In this document: positions 1-8,244 of the stretch, piece after piece
Position numbering within the stretch: the stretch's first letter is position 1
How the letters are laid out: the number at the start of each line of letters is the position of its first letter
NCBI GenBank assembly: GCA_964531285.1
Contig: CAZHDI010000017.1
Location: forward strand, 1 to 51,427
Reading direction: 5' to 3'
DNA: 51,427 nt
Source: CAZHDI01 sp964531285
Lineage (GTDB): Bacteria; Pseudomonadota; Alphaproteobacteria; JAJFIK01
Translations under genes and position numbers: made by a program
The notes under the pieces: generated by a model
Told to the model about the DNA's origin: nothing
The model's input: only the letters and a program-made list of their open reading frames with translations
The model's database searches: none

Positions 1-136
1 GGCCTTTCTCATGTCATGATCTCGAGCGGGTGGCAGATGCGGCGTGCCTTGGCGGGCCGATCGGGCTCAGGGCCCGGCAGCGGATCCGGCGGCGGATACC
101 GTGCAAGCGGGGATCATGCGCAGGGCCCGGTCCTTG

Positions 137-694
137 TCATGGAAGCCCGTTCAGATCGCTGAGCGCGGCGCAGGCATCGTCGGCAATTTCCCGAGCCTCG
201 CCGGCATCGAACACGGCCATGCCGTCGACCAGCACCAGAATGAGCGAGGCCATCCGACGCCGGGTCCGGTGGTCGGCGATGTCGAGCCGCTCCTCGATCC
301 AGGCCAGAAAGCCCATGGAAATGGCATGGGATATCTCGACATAGGGCGCCTCGCGCCGGGCCGCCGCCGCGCTGATCTCAAGCCCCAGACGCATATAAGG
401 GCGGAAGTCATCGCTCCGTGTCAGGAGGGATGCCTGGGCGATCAAGTCGCGGGCCGATAGCTTGCGGTCCGGCGCAAGCGCGGTATCGAGGTCCGCGGCC
501 ATGGTGCTGGCAATCCGGTCCAGCGCCGCGCTGAGCACATCGCTCTTGTCCTTGAAGTAATAGAGCAGCATGCGGTCGCTAATGCCGGCCGCCGCAGCGA
601 GCTGACGCAGGCTGGTGCGCGACAGGCCAGTGGCGCGCAGATGGGCGGTGATGGCATCGAGCGCCTGATCGCGCTGGTCCTGACGTCGGGGCAT
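137..694 (-). CDS. TetR/AcrR family transcriptional regulator
   Basis: A 185-residue protein with an N-terminal TetR helix-turn-helix at about residues 20-53 (SLRQLAAAAGISDRMLLYYF) followed by an all-helical ligand-binding half. Length and domain order are normal for the family, which usually represses its own and adjacent divergent genes. The gene diverges from a pair of small membrane-protein genes starting at 769. The 74-bp spacer holds two perfect inverted repeats, one of them a compact 16-bp palindrome suited to a TetR dimer. Inference: it controls itself and the membrane-protein pair; the effector cannot be told from sequence. Confidence 0.9.
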   Translation of the reverse strand: MPRRQDQRDQALDAITAHLRATGLSRTSLRQLAAAAGISDRMLLYYFKDKSDVLSAALDRIASTMAADLDTALAPDRKLSARDLIAQASLLTRSDDFRPYMRLGLEISAAAARREAPYVEISHAISMGFLAWIEERLDIADHRTRRRMASLILVLVDGMAVFDAGEAREIADDACAALSDLNGLP

Positions 695-701
695 GAGGTT
701 C

Positions 702-729
702 TTGTAATCCCCGGATCCTCCGATTACAA
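702..729. promoter_or_regulatory. Inverted repeat TTGTAATC-N12-GATTACAA
   Basis: Perfect 8-base arms (702-709 and 722-729) are separated by 12 bases, immediately upstream of the TetR start at 694. It is a plausible second operator or overlapping promoter element in the divergent spacer. The function is inferred from position and symmetry only. Confidence 0.45.
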
Positions 730-730
730 A

Positions 731-746
731 TGTAGCACTTGCTACA
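731..746. promoter_or_regulatory. Probable TetR operator TGTAGCACTTGCTACA
   Basis: A 16-bp palindrome with 7-base perfect arms around a 2-base centre, lying between the divergent TetR gene (start 694) and the membrane-protein gene (start 769). Size and symmetry fit a TetR-family homodimer site. It would cover promoter sequence for both directions. Confidence 0.65.
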
Positions 747-768
747 AAATCATTGAGGGGAGGGGTCC

Positions 769-1191
769 ATGACGGGATTTTGGAAACACTGGATGACGGT
801 GTGGTGTCTGTCGGTCGGAGCGTTCGGCGTGGTGCTGACCACCGGCGCGATCAACGGGCTCGATGGACCGGTACGCATTCTGCTCAGCCTGCTGTCCGGG
901 GGCGCGGAGCCGGAGATGACACCGTTTCTGCGCTTTTGCCTGGCGGTCATGGGGCCGGTGACCTTGGGCTGGTGCCTGACCCTGTTCGCGGCGATCACGG
1001 CGGCGAACCGGCTCGATCACGCGGCGGCGCGCCCGGTCTGGATGCTGATCACAGCCGGGGCCGTGACCTGGTTCGTGATCGACAGCGCGCTCTCGGTGGC
1101 CACGGGCTTTTGGCGCAATGTCATTCCGAATACCGGCTATCTCATTGCCTATCTGTTGCCGGTTCTGCGCACGGGCGTTCTCAGAAAATGA
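769..1191 (+). CDS. Small multi-pass membrane protein, unknown function
   Basis: A 140-residue hydrophobic protein with about four predicted membrane segments (near residues 8-27, 55-78, 90-110 and 120-135). A strong purine-rich Shine-Dalgarno (GAGGGGAGGGG) lies just before the ATG at 769, which decides this start over the in-frame-free GTG/ATG options upstream. I do not recognise a family. It sits 19 bases ahead of a second small membrane-protein gene and diverges from a TetR regulator, so the two probably form a regulated operon, perhaps a small transporter or envelope stress function (inference). Confidence 0.75.
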   Translation: MTGFWKHWMTVWCLSVGAFGVVLTTGAINGLDGPVRILLSLLSGGAEPEMTPFLRFCLAVMGPVTLGWCLTLFAAITAANRLDHAAARPVWMLITAGAVTWFVIDSALSVATGFWRNVIPNTGYLIAYLLPVLRTGVLRK

Positions 1192-1210
1192 CGATCACGG
1201 AGGGCCGGTC

Positions 1211-1585
1211 ATGTCGGCGGCGCGGATTATTCTGTTTCTGATCATCGGGGCGGTGGCCTGGTTCATCGCGGCGCAGTTCATCCGGATCTTCGGGCCGGAG
1301 CTGTTCAGCGGCGGATGGCCGAACGCGGCGACCCTGGCGGGCGCGGCGCTGGTCTCCCCGGTGCTCAACTGGGCCGTGGCGAAGGGTACCGGCACGCCGC
1401 TCGCCGATATGATAGTGCCGATGGTTCTAATGGTGATCGTCGCGCTCATGCTGGATGGGCTGGCGATCACCTACGCGCCCGCTCTCTACGGCGGCGAGGG
1501 GATAACCCTGGCCCATGGCGCGGCGTTTCTGCTCTGGGGTGTCGGGTGCCTACTGCTGTCGGCCCTGGTGATGGCCCGGCGCTGA
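1211..1585 (+). CDS. Small membrane protein, DUF5367-like
   Basis: A 124-residue protein with four hydrophobic stretches and a short cytoplasmic tail, resembling small DUF5367-type membrane proteins (tentative). The ATG at 1211 is preceded by GGAGGGCC; a longer in-frame reading from 1118 would overlap the upstream gene and is not needed. It is the second gene of the TetR-divergent pair and ends 46 bases before the convergent CoA-transferase gene. No catalytic motif is visible. Confidence 0.7.
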   Translation: MSAARIILFLIIGAVAWFIAAQFIRIFGPELFSGGWPNAATLAGAALVSPVLNWAVAKGTGTPLADMIVPMVLMVIVALMLDGLAITYAPALYGGEGITLAHGAAFLLWGVGCLLLSALVMARR

Positions 1586-1630
1586 GCGCGAGGACGGCTC
1601 AACCCTCGACGGGCTGACGATATTCGCCGG

Positions 1631-2839
1631 TCAGCCGGTGACCGCGGCGGATTGCGACTCGCGCCCGGACGGGCCCGCCACCAGAACGCCGGCGGTGTGG
1701 AGAGCCTCAATGGCCGCATCGCCCAGACCGAGCCAATCGGCGAGGGCCTCGTGATTATGGGCGCCGCGATGGGCGGCCGGGGCCCCGGCGCCGATGCCGC
1801 TCTGGGCATTGGAAAACCGGTAAGGCGATTGCACGGTGCGCCGGTTGATGCCGGTTTCATCCTCGATGTCTACCAAGGCTCCGTGGGCGGCGAGGCTCGG
1901 CTGATCGAGCGAGTCCGGTCCGAAGGTGCGCACGCGGCCCCAGGGGATGCCCAGCGCATTGAGCCGTTGGGTCAGGGCATCGATGGATCGGAAGGACAGG
2001 AGATGCGCGGCGATGGCGTCCCGCCGGGCAGTGATCCGCGTGGTGACATCTGCGCCCGGCGCGGTCCGGTCCTCAAGGCCGTCATGGGTGGAAAATATCT
2101 CCCAAAGCCAGTCGAGCGAGCCCGGCAACACGATGCGCCCGCCTGCCGGCGCGATCCAGATGGCGGTTTCGCTCTCGCGCGGCCAAGCGCCATCCAGCGC
2201 GAAATTGGCGTAATCGTCCGCAGACAGAACGGCATCGATCATCGGCAGATCGATATGTTGGCCGTGTCCCGTGCGCTGGGCCATCATCAGCGCGGCGAGG
2301 GCGCCGACAAGGCCGTGCAGACCGCTGACGGTTTCCGCCATGGAGACCGCGAGATCGGCCGCCGGTCCGCCGGAGACCTGGGCCTGGCGCGCGGTCAAGC
2401 CGGTTTCGGCATGGAGAATGGCCGATGAGACCGCCCGGTCGCGATCCGGGCCGGTCTGGCCAAAGCCGGTGATCGACACCATGACGAGCTTCGGATTGAC
2501 CGTTTTGAGATCGCCCCAGCCCAGACCGAGGCGGTCCAGGGTCCCGGGCTTGAAGCTTTCGATCATAAGATCGCTCGCCTGAGCCAGTTGCAAAACGAGG
2601 TCACGGGCGCCGCGCGCCTCGAGATCGAGGCAGATTGTCCGCTTACCCACATTCTGCTGAAGATAATAGCCCGACATGTCGCCGGTCCGCAGGCCGCGCC
2701 GCCGGGTGGGGTCCCCGGCGGGGGGCTCGACCTTCATGACATCGGCGCCGAGATCGGCCAGCATCCGGGCGGCATAGGGCCCGGCGACTTGCGTGGAAAA
2801 ATCCAGAACCTTGAGGCCGTCAAGCGGTGTCTGCGCCAT
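1631..2839 (-). CDS. Family III CoA-transferase (CaiB/BaiF type)
   Basis: A 402-residue protein of the formyl-CoA transferase/CaiB family, normal in length. The N-terminal signature is clear (LKVLDFSTQVAGPYAARMLA, then ADVMKVEPPAGDP), as is the segment GFGQTGPDRD. These cytosolic enzymes move CoA between organic acids and so activate a carboxylate for beta-oxidation. It is downstream of an enoyl-CoA hydratase gene on the same strand (44 bp gap), so the two are probably co-transcribed. Next to the Atu/Liu-like operon it could activate a branched or terpenoid acid; the substrate is inferred only. Confidence 0.88.
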   Translation of the reverse strand: MAQTPLDGLKVLDFSTQVAGPYAARMLADLGADVMKVEPPAGDPTRRRGLRTGDMSGYYLQQNVGKRTICLDLEARGARDLVLQLAQASDLMIESFKPGTLDRLGLGWGDLKTVNPKLVMVSITGFGQTGPDRDRAVSSAILHAETGLTARQAQVSGGPAADLAVSMAETVSGLHGLVGALAALMMAQRTGHGQHIDLPMIDAVLSADDYANFALDGAWPRESETAIWIAPAGGRIVLPGSLDWLWEIFSTHDGLEDRTAPGADVTTRITARRDAIAAHLLSFRSIDALTQRLNALGIPWGRVRTFGPDSLDQPSLAAHGALVDIEDETGINRRTVQSPYRFSNAQSGIGAGAPAAHRGAHNHEALADWLGLGDAAIEALHTAGVLVAGPSGRESQSAAVTG

Positions 2840-2883
2840 GCTCCGTCCATGCTCCTGTCGCCGCGGCGCGGACGGCAGGCCGG

Positions 2884-3675
2884 TCAGCCGTCCTTCTGGT
2901 CGCGCCCGCGTTCCATAACTGCCTGGCGCCGGGCTTCGATTGCGGCGCCGCTTACCTGGGCATTGGCCTGCGTTGAGGCCGCCTTTTCAAGGCCCATGCC
3001 CGCCTCAAAGGTGGTGCTGTAACCTTCGTCAATCAGACGGCGATAGCGTTTGAGAAAAGCCGGGTCGATGGTGGCCATGTCGGCAGCGAGCGCCCGGGCG
3101 GCGGGCAGCAAAGCGCCGGGCGTCACGACACGGTTCACCAGCCCCCATTGGCAGGCCAGATCGGCGGTGAGGAAATTGCCGGTCAACGACAATTCCTTCG
3201 CCCGGTTGATACCGATGATCCGCGAGAGCTTTTGCGACAGGCCCCAGCCCGGCATGATCCCGACCCGGGCATGGGTGTCGGCGAAACGGGCATTGGTCGA
3301 GGCGATCAGGACATCGCAGGCCAGGGCGACCTCGAAGCCGCCGGTGATGGCCACCCCGTTGATCGCGCCGATGATCGGCCCCGAGAACCGGCCCAGGGAC
3401 GTGACCGGGTCGCTCAGGTCCGGATCATCGACACTGCCCAGCGCGGAGCCGTCGCCCGCCCCGAGTTCTTTCAGATCGAGGCCCGCCGTAAAGGCCCGCT
3501 CGCCGGCCCCCGTCAGGATCAAAATGTGGATCTGCGGATCGGCCTCCAGCCGGTCCACGGCCTCGGCAAGCGCCTGGCGAAGATCCCGCGACAGCGCGTT
3601 CATGCGGTCCGGGCGGTTCAAGGTCAGGACGGCCACCGGGCCGTCGCGCTCTTCCAGGAGCACGGGCGTGCTCAT
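2884..3675 (-). CDS. Enoyl-CoA hydratase/isomerase family protein
   Basis: A 263-residue crotonase-fold protein. The start is the ATG at 3675 (MSTPVLLEERDG), where family homology begins; an upstream in-frame extension is unsupported. The crotonase oxyanion segments are present (AFTAGLDLKEL and ITGGFEVALACD). The Glu equivalent to rat Glu144 is kept (GGFE), but the position of Glu164 is His (ADTHARVG), as in a recognised crotonase subgroup, so simple hydratase chemistry is uncertain. It is first of a two-gene operon with the CoA-transferase. Confidence 0.85.
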   Translation of the reverse strand: MSTPVLLEERDGPVAVLTLNRPDRMNALSRDLRQALAEAVDRLEADPQIHILILTGAGERAFTAGLDLKELGAGDGSALGSVDDPDLSDPVTSLGRFSGPIIGAINGVAITGGFEVALACDVLIASTNARFADTHARVGIMPGWGLSQKLSRIIGINRAKELSLTGNFLTADLACQWGLVNRVVTPGALLPAARALAADMATIDPAFLKRYRRLIDEGYSTTFEAGMGLEKAASTQANAQVSGAAIEARRQAVMERGRDQKDG

Positions 3676-4002
3676 GCGGCTCTCCATCGCTTGGTCATCA
3701 CTCAAAGCGCATCTTAGCGGCTGGCCCAGGATGCGGCCACCGGCCGGGTGACCTCGCGTTCCTGCCGGATTACGGCGCAAGGCCGGGTCTAGACCTTGCC
3801 ACGAGGCGCGGTGCGGTGGATCATGGCGGCAACGGGCCGGGCTGACCTGACAATGGGGCCCGGCAGACAGAATAATGAGCGCGTTTTCAGGGTTCCAATT
3901 TCAGGGTTCAAATCCTCCGCCTGGAAATCATCGCTCACAATAACAGTCCGGACGGCGAGCGTGTCGTGTGCCTGCGCCGGGCCGTAACGAGGGACGGAAA
4001 CG
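3676..4002. other. Intergenic region, 327 bp, with a 14-bp tandem repeat
   Basis: No convincing gene lies here; the short frames have no family character. It separates the divergent enoyl-CoA hydratase pair (minus) from the atuA operon (plus), so it should hold promoters for both. At 3885-3912 TTTCAGGGTTCCAA is followed directly by TTTCAGGGTTCAAA (13 of 14 identical), a possible regulator-binding direct repeat. No clear terminator or RNA gene is seen. Confidence 0.5.
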
Positions 4003-5805
4003 ATGGCGGACCGGACCATCCGCATCGGCGGTGCCAGCGGGTTCTGGGGTGAAGCCGATGTCGCAACGCCTCAATTTCTCGCCGCTGGCGGGCTGGATTA
4101 CATCGTCTACGATTATCTGGCCGAGATCACCATGTCGATCATGGCGCGGGCCCGGGCGGCCGATCCGGCGCGCGGCTATGCCACCGATTTCGTCAGTGCC
4201 GTGCTGAAACCCCATTTGGCCGAGATTGCCCGCCAAAAGGTGACGATCATCTCCAATGCCGGCGGCGTGAACCCGCAGGCCTGCGGCGAGGCGATCCGTT
4301 GGCTGATCGCCGAGGCCGGGCTGGATCTCACCGTGGCCGTGGTCACGGGCGATGATCTCCTGGATCAGGCCGGGCGGCTGGCGGGCATGGGGCACCGCGA
4401 GATGTTCACCGGCGAGGCGTTTCCGCCGCCCGACAAAATGGCCAGCATCAATGCCTATCTGGGGGCCTTTCCGATCGCCGAGGCATTGGCGCGCGGTGCG
4501 GATATCGTGATCACCGGGCGCTGTGTGGACAGTGCCGTCACGCTCGGCGCCTGTATTCATGCGTTCGGGTGGCGCCGGGAGGACTGGGACCGGCTCGCGG
4601 GCGGATCGTTGGCCGGACATATCCTGGAATGCGGCCCCCAGGCGACGGGTGGCAATTTCACCGACTGGGACTCCATTGCCGGGTCCATGGCCGATATCGG
4701 CTATCCCATCGCCGAGGTCGCGGCGGATGGCAGCTTTGTCTGCACAAAGCCAGCAGGGACCGGCGGTCTTGTCAGTACCGGGACGGTCGGTGAGCAGATG
4801 CTCTATGAGATCGGCGATCCGCGTGCCTATCTGCTGCCCGATGTGGCGTGTGATTTTTCCCGGGTCACGCTGACCCAGGCAGGACCGGACCGGGTCCAGG
4901 TGAGCGGGGCGGCGGGCCGTCCGGCTCCGGATAGTTATAAAGTCAGTGCGACCTATGCGGACGGTTGGCGTGCGGGCACCGTGATGTTCTTTTATGGCGA
5001 GGAAGCGGACCGGAAGGCCCGAGCCTTCGCCGAGCAGGCGATTCTACGGGCCCGGCGGAAACTGCGGGCGCTCAATGCACCGGATTTCACCGAGACGCTG
5101 GTGGAGGTCATCGGCGATGAAAGCCATTACGGCGCCGCACGGCGCCAGGAGGGCGCGCGTGAGGTGGCTGTGAAGATCGCCGCGAAACATGCCGATGAGC
5201 GCGCGGCCGGCCTTCTGTTGCGCGAGATCACGGGCCTGGGATTGACTACGCCGCCGGGCCTGTGCGGTTTTGCGGGCGGACGGGCGCGGCCCTCGCCGGT
5301 GGTGCGGCTGTTTTCCTTCCTGATCGATAAGGGTGAGGTACCGGTCCATCTCTCCGTGGGCGATGAGATCAGCGCTCTGGGAACGGAGCGCGGCGTTCCC
5401 TTCGATATGTCCGTGTTGCCACAGTTGGCGCCCGAGGCACCCGCGGCGCCCGGCGAGACCGATCTGGTGCCGGTGGCGCTCATTCAGCTTGCGGTCGGGC
5501 GGTCAGGGGACAAGGGCAATAAGGCCAATATCGGCATCTTGCCGCGCCGGATGGCCTATGCACCGTGGATCTGGCGGACATTGAATGAGGCTGAAGTCGC
5601 ACAGCGCTTTGCGCATTTTCTCAGCGGTCCGGTCGAGCGTTTCTATCTGCCGGGCTCGGGCGCGATCAATTTTCTGCTCCATGATGTTTTGGGTGGCGGC
5701 GGTGTGGCCAGCCTGCGCAACGATCCGCAGGGGAAGGGTTATGCGCAGATCCTGCTGCAAACACCGATCCCGCTGCCGCGCAGCCTTGCCGAGGGCCTGA
5801 CATGA
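4003..5805 (+). CDS. atuA: AtuA-family protein (DUF1446 plus AtuA-like C-terminal domain)
   Basis: A 600-residue protein. Residues 1 to about 450 are the DUF1446/acyclic terpene utilisation AtuA region (start IRIGGASGFWGEADVATPQF, then ISNAGGVNP and VITGRCVDSAVTLG). Residues about 485-595 form the small AtuA-like C-terminal fold (AVGRSGDKGNKANIGILPRR). AtuA is needed for citronellol/geraniol catabolism in Pseudomonas, although its reaction is not settled. A GAGGGACGG element precedes the ATG. The gene overlaps the carboxylase beta gene by 4 bases (ATGA), so they are translationally coupled. It heads the six-gene operon and is the best reason to call this cluster Atu-like rather than Liu-like. 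Confidence 0.9.
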   Translation: MADRTIRIGGASGFWGEADVATPQFLAAGGLDYIVYDYLAEITMSIMARARAADPARGYATDFVSAVLKPHLAEIARQKVTIISNAGGVNPQACGEAIRWLIAEAGLDLTVAVVTGDDLLDQAGRLAGMGHREMFTGEAFPPPDKMASINAYLGAFPIAEALARGADIVITGRCVDSAVTLGACIHAFGWRREDWDRLAGGSLAGHILECGPQATGGNFTDWDSIAGSMADIGYPIAEVAADGSFVCTKPAGTGGLVSTGTVGEQMLYEIGDPRAYLLPDVACDFSRVTLTQAGPDRVQVSGAAGRPAPDSYKVSATYADGWRAGTVMFFYGEEADRKARAFAEQAILRARRKLRALNAPDFTETLVEVIGDESHYGAARRQEGAREVAVKIAAKHADERAAGLLLREITGLGLTTPPGLCGFAGGRARPSPVVRLFSFLIDKGEVPVHLSVGDEISALGTERGVPFDMSVLPQLAPEAPAAPGETDLVPVALIQLAVGRSGDKGNKANIGILPRRMAYAPWIWRTLNEAEVAQRFAHFLSGPVERFYLPGSGAINFLLHDVLGGGGVASLRNDPQGKGYAQILLQTPIPLPRSLAEGLT

Positions 5806-7424
5806 CCGTGTTCCAATCGCGCGTGGCCACCGGGTCCGATGAGTTCAAGGCCAACCGGGCCGATATGCTGTCCCTGATCGACAAACTCGAGGCGTTGAAT
5901 GCCCGGGCGCCGGCCCTGTCAGAGAAACGCAAAGCCCGCTTTGTGGAGCGGGGACAGCTGACCCCCCGCGCACGGCTGGCGCGGCTCTTGGACCCCGGCA
6001 TGCCCTGGATGCAGATCGGTAATCTGGCGGGGTATCTGCTCGATACGGACGATGAAGAGAAATCGGTTCCCGGATCGACGATCTTTTCAGGGATCGGCTT
6101 TGTGCGCGGTGTGCGCTGTGTCGTTGTGGTCGACGACAGCGGGATCCAGGCCGGCGCCATGACGACGGCGGGCGGCTATCGTTTGCGCCGCGCCCAGGAG
6201 ATCGCCCTGGCGCAGAACCTGCCCTTTATCCATCTGGTCGAAAGCGCTGGCGGGGATCTTCTCAACTACACCGTCGAGGGCTTTATCGATGGCGGGCGTC
6301 TGTTTGCCAATCTGGCCCGATTGTCCGCAAAGGGATTGCCGGTCATCGCGATCCTGCATGGCTCGTCCACCGCGGGCGGCGCTTACATGCCGGGCCTGTC
6401 GGATTACGTGATTGCGGTCAAAGGGCGCGGCAAGGCGTTTCTGGCCGGACCGCCCTTGCTCAAGGCTGCGACGGGCGAGATCGCGACAGACGAAGAGTTG
6501 GGCGGCGCGCAGATGCATGCCAGCGTGTCGGGGCTTGCGGAATATCTGGCTGAGGATGACGGCGAGGCGTGCGCCATGGCGCGTGAGATCGTCCAGCGCC
6601 TTGGTTGGAACCGGCATTGTCCGAACCGGCCCGTGAGTGCGGATCGTCCGCCAGCCTACGATCCGGACGAGATCGCCGGGATCGTGCCGGTGGACTATCG
6701 CATCCCTTATGATGTGCGCGAGGTTGTCGCGCGCATTGTCGATGGGTCGGATTTTACCGATTTTAAGCCGCGCTACGGTGTGTCCACGGTGTGCATTCAG
6801 GCGGACGTTTTCGGCCAGCCCTGCGGTCTCATCGGCAATAACGGCCCCATCGATCCGGAGGGCGCCACAAAAGCCGCGCAGTTCCTTCAACTGATGGATC
6901 AGGCAGGTACGCCGGTCGTCTTCCTCCAGAACACCACCGGCTATCTGGTGGGCAAGCGCTATGAGCAGGCCGGTATGATCAAACATGGGTCCAAGATGAT
7001 CCAGGCGGTGACGAATATCGCCGTGCCGCGCCTGACGTTCATGATCGGCGCCAGTTACGGGGCCGGCAATTATGGCATGTGCGGACGGGGCTACGATCCG
7101 GATTTTGTCTATAGCTGGCCGAACGCTTCGACCGGCGTGATGGGCGGCGAACAGGCCGGCACCGTCATGTCGATTGTCGCTGAAGGGCAGGCCAAGGCAC
7201 GCGGCTCGGAAGTCGACCATGCGGGGCTGGAGGCGTTGCGCAGCCGTCTGACCACCCATTTCGACGCTCAGGCCGGGGCGTTCTATACGTCGGGCCGGAT
7301 GCTGGATGACGGCATGATCGATCCGCGGGACACCCGCCGCACGCTGGGCTTTCTCTTGGAGACAGTGTGGGAAGGCCGGAACCGGACGATCCGGCCCAAC
7401 AGCTTCGGTATCGGCCGGATGTGA
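5802..7424 (+). CDS. Acyl-CoA carboxylase beta (carboxyltransferase) subunit, Atu/Liu type
   Basis: A 540-residue carboxyltransferase of the methylcrotonyl/geranyl-CoA carboxylase class, normal in length. Both crotonase-like halves are present: the N half has HGSSTAGGAYMPGLSDY and GPPLLKAATGEIATDEELGG, and the C half has NNGPIDPEGATKAAQF, QNTTGYLVG and GASYGAGNYGMCGR. It transfers CO2 from carboxybiotin to an enoyl-CoA. Its alpha partner is encoded two genes downstream. Pairing with atuA favours a geranyl-CoA-like substrate, but sequence reading alone cannot exclude 3-methylcrotonyl-CoA. Confidence 0.9.
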   Translation: MTVFQSRVATGSDEFKANRADMLSLIDKLEALNARAPALSEKRKARFVERGQLTPRARLARLLDPGMPWMQIGNLAGYLLDTDDEEKSVPGSTIFSGIGFVRGVRCVVVVDDSGIQAGAMTTAGGYRLRRAQEIALAQNLPFIHLVESAGGDLLNYTVEGFIDGGRLFANLARLSAKGLPVIAILHGSSTAGGAYMPGLSDYVIAVKGRGKAFLAGPPLLKAATGEIATDEELGGAQMHASVSGLAEYLAEDDGEACAMAREIVQRLGWNRHCPNRPVSADRPPAYDPDEIAGIVPVDYRIPYDVREVVARIVDGSDFTDFKPRYGVSTVCIQADVFGQPCGLIGNNGPIDPEGATKAAQFLQLMDQAGTPVVFLQNTTGYLVGKRYEQAGMIKHGSKMIQAVTNIAVPRLTFMIGASYGAGNYGMCGRGYDPDFVYSWPNASTGVMGGEQAGTVMSIVAEGQAKARGSEVDHAGLEALRSRLTTHFDAQAGAFYTSGRMLDDGMIDPRDTRRTLGFLLETVWEGRNRTIRPNSFGIGRM

Positions 7425-7431
7425 GGATCTC

Positions 7432-8241
7432 ATGACCCAGTTGCCCGACGTGACCGCCCTCGATCTGGAGCTGAGATCCGGCTGGTTGACCATTTGGTTC
7501 GATCAGCCGGAGACCCGCAATGCGATGACCGCCGCGTTGACAGGCGATCTTGTCACGGTCCTGACGGCAGTGCGCGAGGACCGAACGATACGCGGCATCA
7601 CCTTGCGGGGGCGCGGCGGTGTCTTCTGTGCCGGGGGCGATTTGAAAGCGTTCCGCTCGGACCAGGCGGGCGGGGGCAACCGCGAGGACGTCATCGCGCT
7701 GTCGCGCCAGGGCGCCGAAATCTTCCGCCTGGTGAACACCATGCCTCAAGTGGTGATCGCGATGATCGAGGGGGCGGCCCTCGCCGGAGGCTTCGGCATG
7801 GCCTGTTGTGCGGATGTCGTCATTTGCGCCCGTGATGCGCGCTTTGCCATGACCGAAACGGCCATCGGTCTCAGCCCGGCGCAAATCTCGCCTTATGTAA
7901 TTCAGAAGCTCGGCTTCGCGACGGCCCGACGTCTGATGCTCACCGCGGCCCGCTTCGACGGGGCCGAGGCCGGCCGTCTGGGTTTCGCCGATTTCGTCAC
8001 GGACACCGCCGCGGACATGGACGCGATAGAACATCGCATCAAGACACAGGTTCTGGCCTGCGCGCCCGGCGCTGTGGCGGACACCAAGGCACTCATTCTT
8101 GCCGTACCGCATTTGACTTCGGACGAAACCGTTCAGGCCGCGGCCGAGACCTTTGCCGACCGTATGCTGAGCGATGAGGGGCAAGAGGGCGTCGCTTCCT
8201 TTGTTGAAAAGCGTAAGCCCGCCTGGGCGGTGGAGCCCTGA
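7432..8241 (+). CDS. Enoyl-CoA hydratase of the (isohexenyl/methyl)glutaconyl-CoA hydratase type
   Basis: A 269-residue crotonase-fold protein between the two carboxylase subunit genes (7-bp and 3-bp gaps), where AtuE/LiuC-type hydratases are usually encoded. It has the oxyanion segment FCAGGDLKAF and the segment MTETAIGLSPAQISPYV, whose Glu matches rat Glu164. The position of Glu144 is Gly (GGFGM), the reverse of the hydratase at 2884-3675. Position and motif suggest hydration of the carboxylated glutaconyl-CoA product to an HMG-CoA-like thioester. The assignment follows context; the exact substrate is open. Confidence 0.85.
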   Translation: MTQLPDVTALDLELRSGWLTIWFDQPETRNAMTAALTGDLVTVLTAVREDRTIRGITLRGRGGVFCAGGDLKAFRSDQAGGGNREDVIALSRQGAEIFRLVNTMPQVVIAMIEGAALAGGFGMACCADVVICARDARFAMTETAIGLSPAQISPYVIQKLGFATARRLMLTAARFDGAEAGRLGFADFVTDTAADMDAIEHRIKTQVLACAPGAVADTKALILAVPHLTSDETVQAAAETFADRMLSDEGQEGVASFVEKRKPAWAVEP

Positions 8242-8244
8242 GCC

